Source: Rhizobium sp. J15
Lineage (GTDB): Bacteria; Pseudomonadota; Alphaproteobacteria; Rhizobiales; Rhizobiaceae
DNA length: 64,000 nt
NCBI RefSeq assembly: GCF_002531825.1
Contig: NZ_NWSX01000002.1
Location: 271,323 to 335,322, forward strand
Direction: 5' to 3'
Shown: positions 63,888 to 64,000 of the stretch, one piece after another
Position numbering within the stretch: position 1 is the stretch's first letter
Layout of the letters: every line of letters begins with the position of its first letter
Made by a program: the position numbers and the translations under genes
Notes under the pieces: generated by a model
Database searches by the model: none
The model's input: the letters and a program-made list of their open reading frames with translations, nothing else
Told to the model about the DNA's origin: nothing

Positions 63888-64000
63888 GGCGCATTTCTGA
63901 ACTCGATTCCGTTTCAAAGTAACAGCGACGCGCGAGACAGGCGGGTGCGTCCCCTCACCCCGCGCGGGGAGAGCGACTGTCTTCTTTGTCAAGCGTTTTG

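Noticed and set aside
63950..64000. CCCCTCACCCCGCGCGGGGAGAG at the right edge as a repeat copy
   Set aside because: It resembles GGGGAG-type rhizobial repeats but is too short and cut by the window edge to assign.

Overview
The window reads as chromosomal DNA of a fast-growing rhizobium, most likely the Rhizobium etli/leguminosarum group. Coding density is high and most genes are GC-rich. The block murA, DUF2948, hisD, UPF0262, LMW phosphatase, infA, maf, yacG is a typical Hyphomicrobiales arrangement. Other markers are a RIME-like palindromic repeat, a PodJ-type polarity protein, DUF982 and DUF6460 proteins, and a SAM-II riboswitch on metZ. I see no phage, plasmid, IS transposase or CRISPR array. 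Function calls come from recognising motifs and family lengths by eye; no database search was run.

Layout. 1-7.2 kb: the 5' part of a tail-specific protease gene that runs off the left edge, tRNA-Phe, then the leftward housekeeping block from murA down to yacG, and tRNA-Thr. 7.4-15.3 kb: DUF982, a small secreted protein, a small lipoprotein, a UvrD/Rep-type helicase, an MBL hydrolase, a 3-hydroxyisobutyryl-CoA hydrolase-like enzyme and a membrane GGDEF-EAL protein. 15.3-24.9 kb: galE, an aminotransferase, mscL, a very large hybrid kinase fused to a solute-symporter domain, a TetR/MFS divergent pair, and a GFA/MarR divergent pair with two palindromic operators. 25.2-30.9 kb: a leftward fatty-acid beta-oxidation cluster (fadE, fadA, a small membrane protein, fadB) with a palindromic operator upstream and repeats around and inside it. 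31-41.9 kb: a Tag-like glycosylase, a VOC protein, podJ, TauE/SafE plus its TIGR02186 partner, a TetR-YciI operon with two operator-like sites, a DHFR-like reductase, a hydrolase and a lytic-transglycosylase lipoprotein. 42-49.2 kb: a PdeM/Lhr-type repair pair, two YitT paralogues flanking an Rrf2-AhpD-like operon, a 55-residue gene and a TPR methyltransferase. 49.4-59.9 kb: DUF6460, a CAP lipoprotein, MATE, pyrD, DUF952, a LuxR-type response regulator, an S24 repressor with an exported nuclease-like protein, TerB, a solute-binding protein, an MCP and a second copy of the small lipoprotein. 60-64 kb: a short AT-richer stretch ending in tRNA-Gly, a long Dcd, SAM-II/metZ and apaG.

Most notable. 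(1) A diverged 51-base copy of the 3' half of tRNA-Gly lies about 285 bp from the intact tRNA and brackets a small odd ORF, as if a mostly lost integrated element once used this tRNA. (2) The metZ leader carries promoter, SAM-II aptamer, a competing hairpin and a U-tailed terminator in a row, suggesting transcription attenuation. (3) A repeat of about 105 bp with terminal inverted repeats occurs three times, and two copies supply the stop codon of the adjacent gene. (4) Six operator-like palindromes sit next to regulator or metabolic genes. (5) A 55-aa gene with a good ribosome-binding site is easily missed. I found no clear case of a wholly new multi-gene system; the S24 repressor/nuclease-like pair and the YitT-Rrf2-AhpD-YitT block are the best candidates for unexplained gene partnerships.
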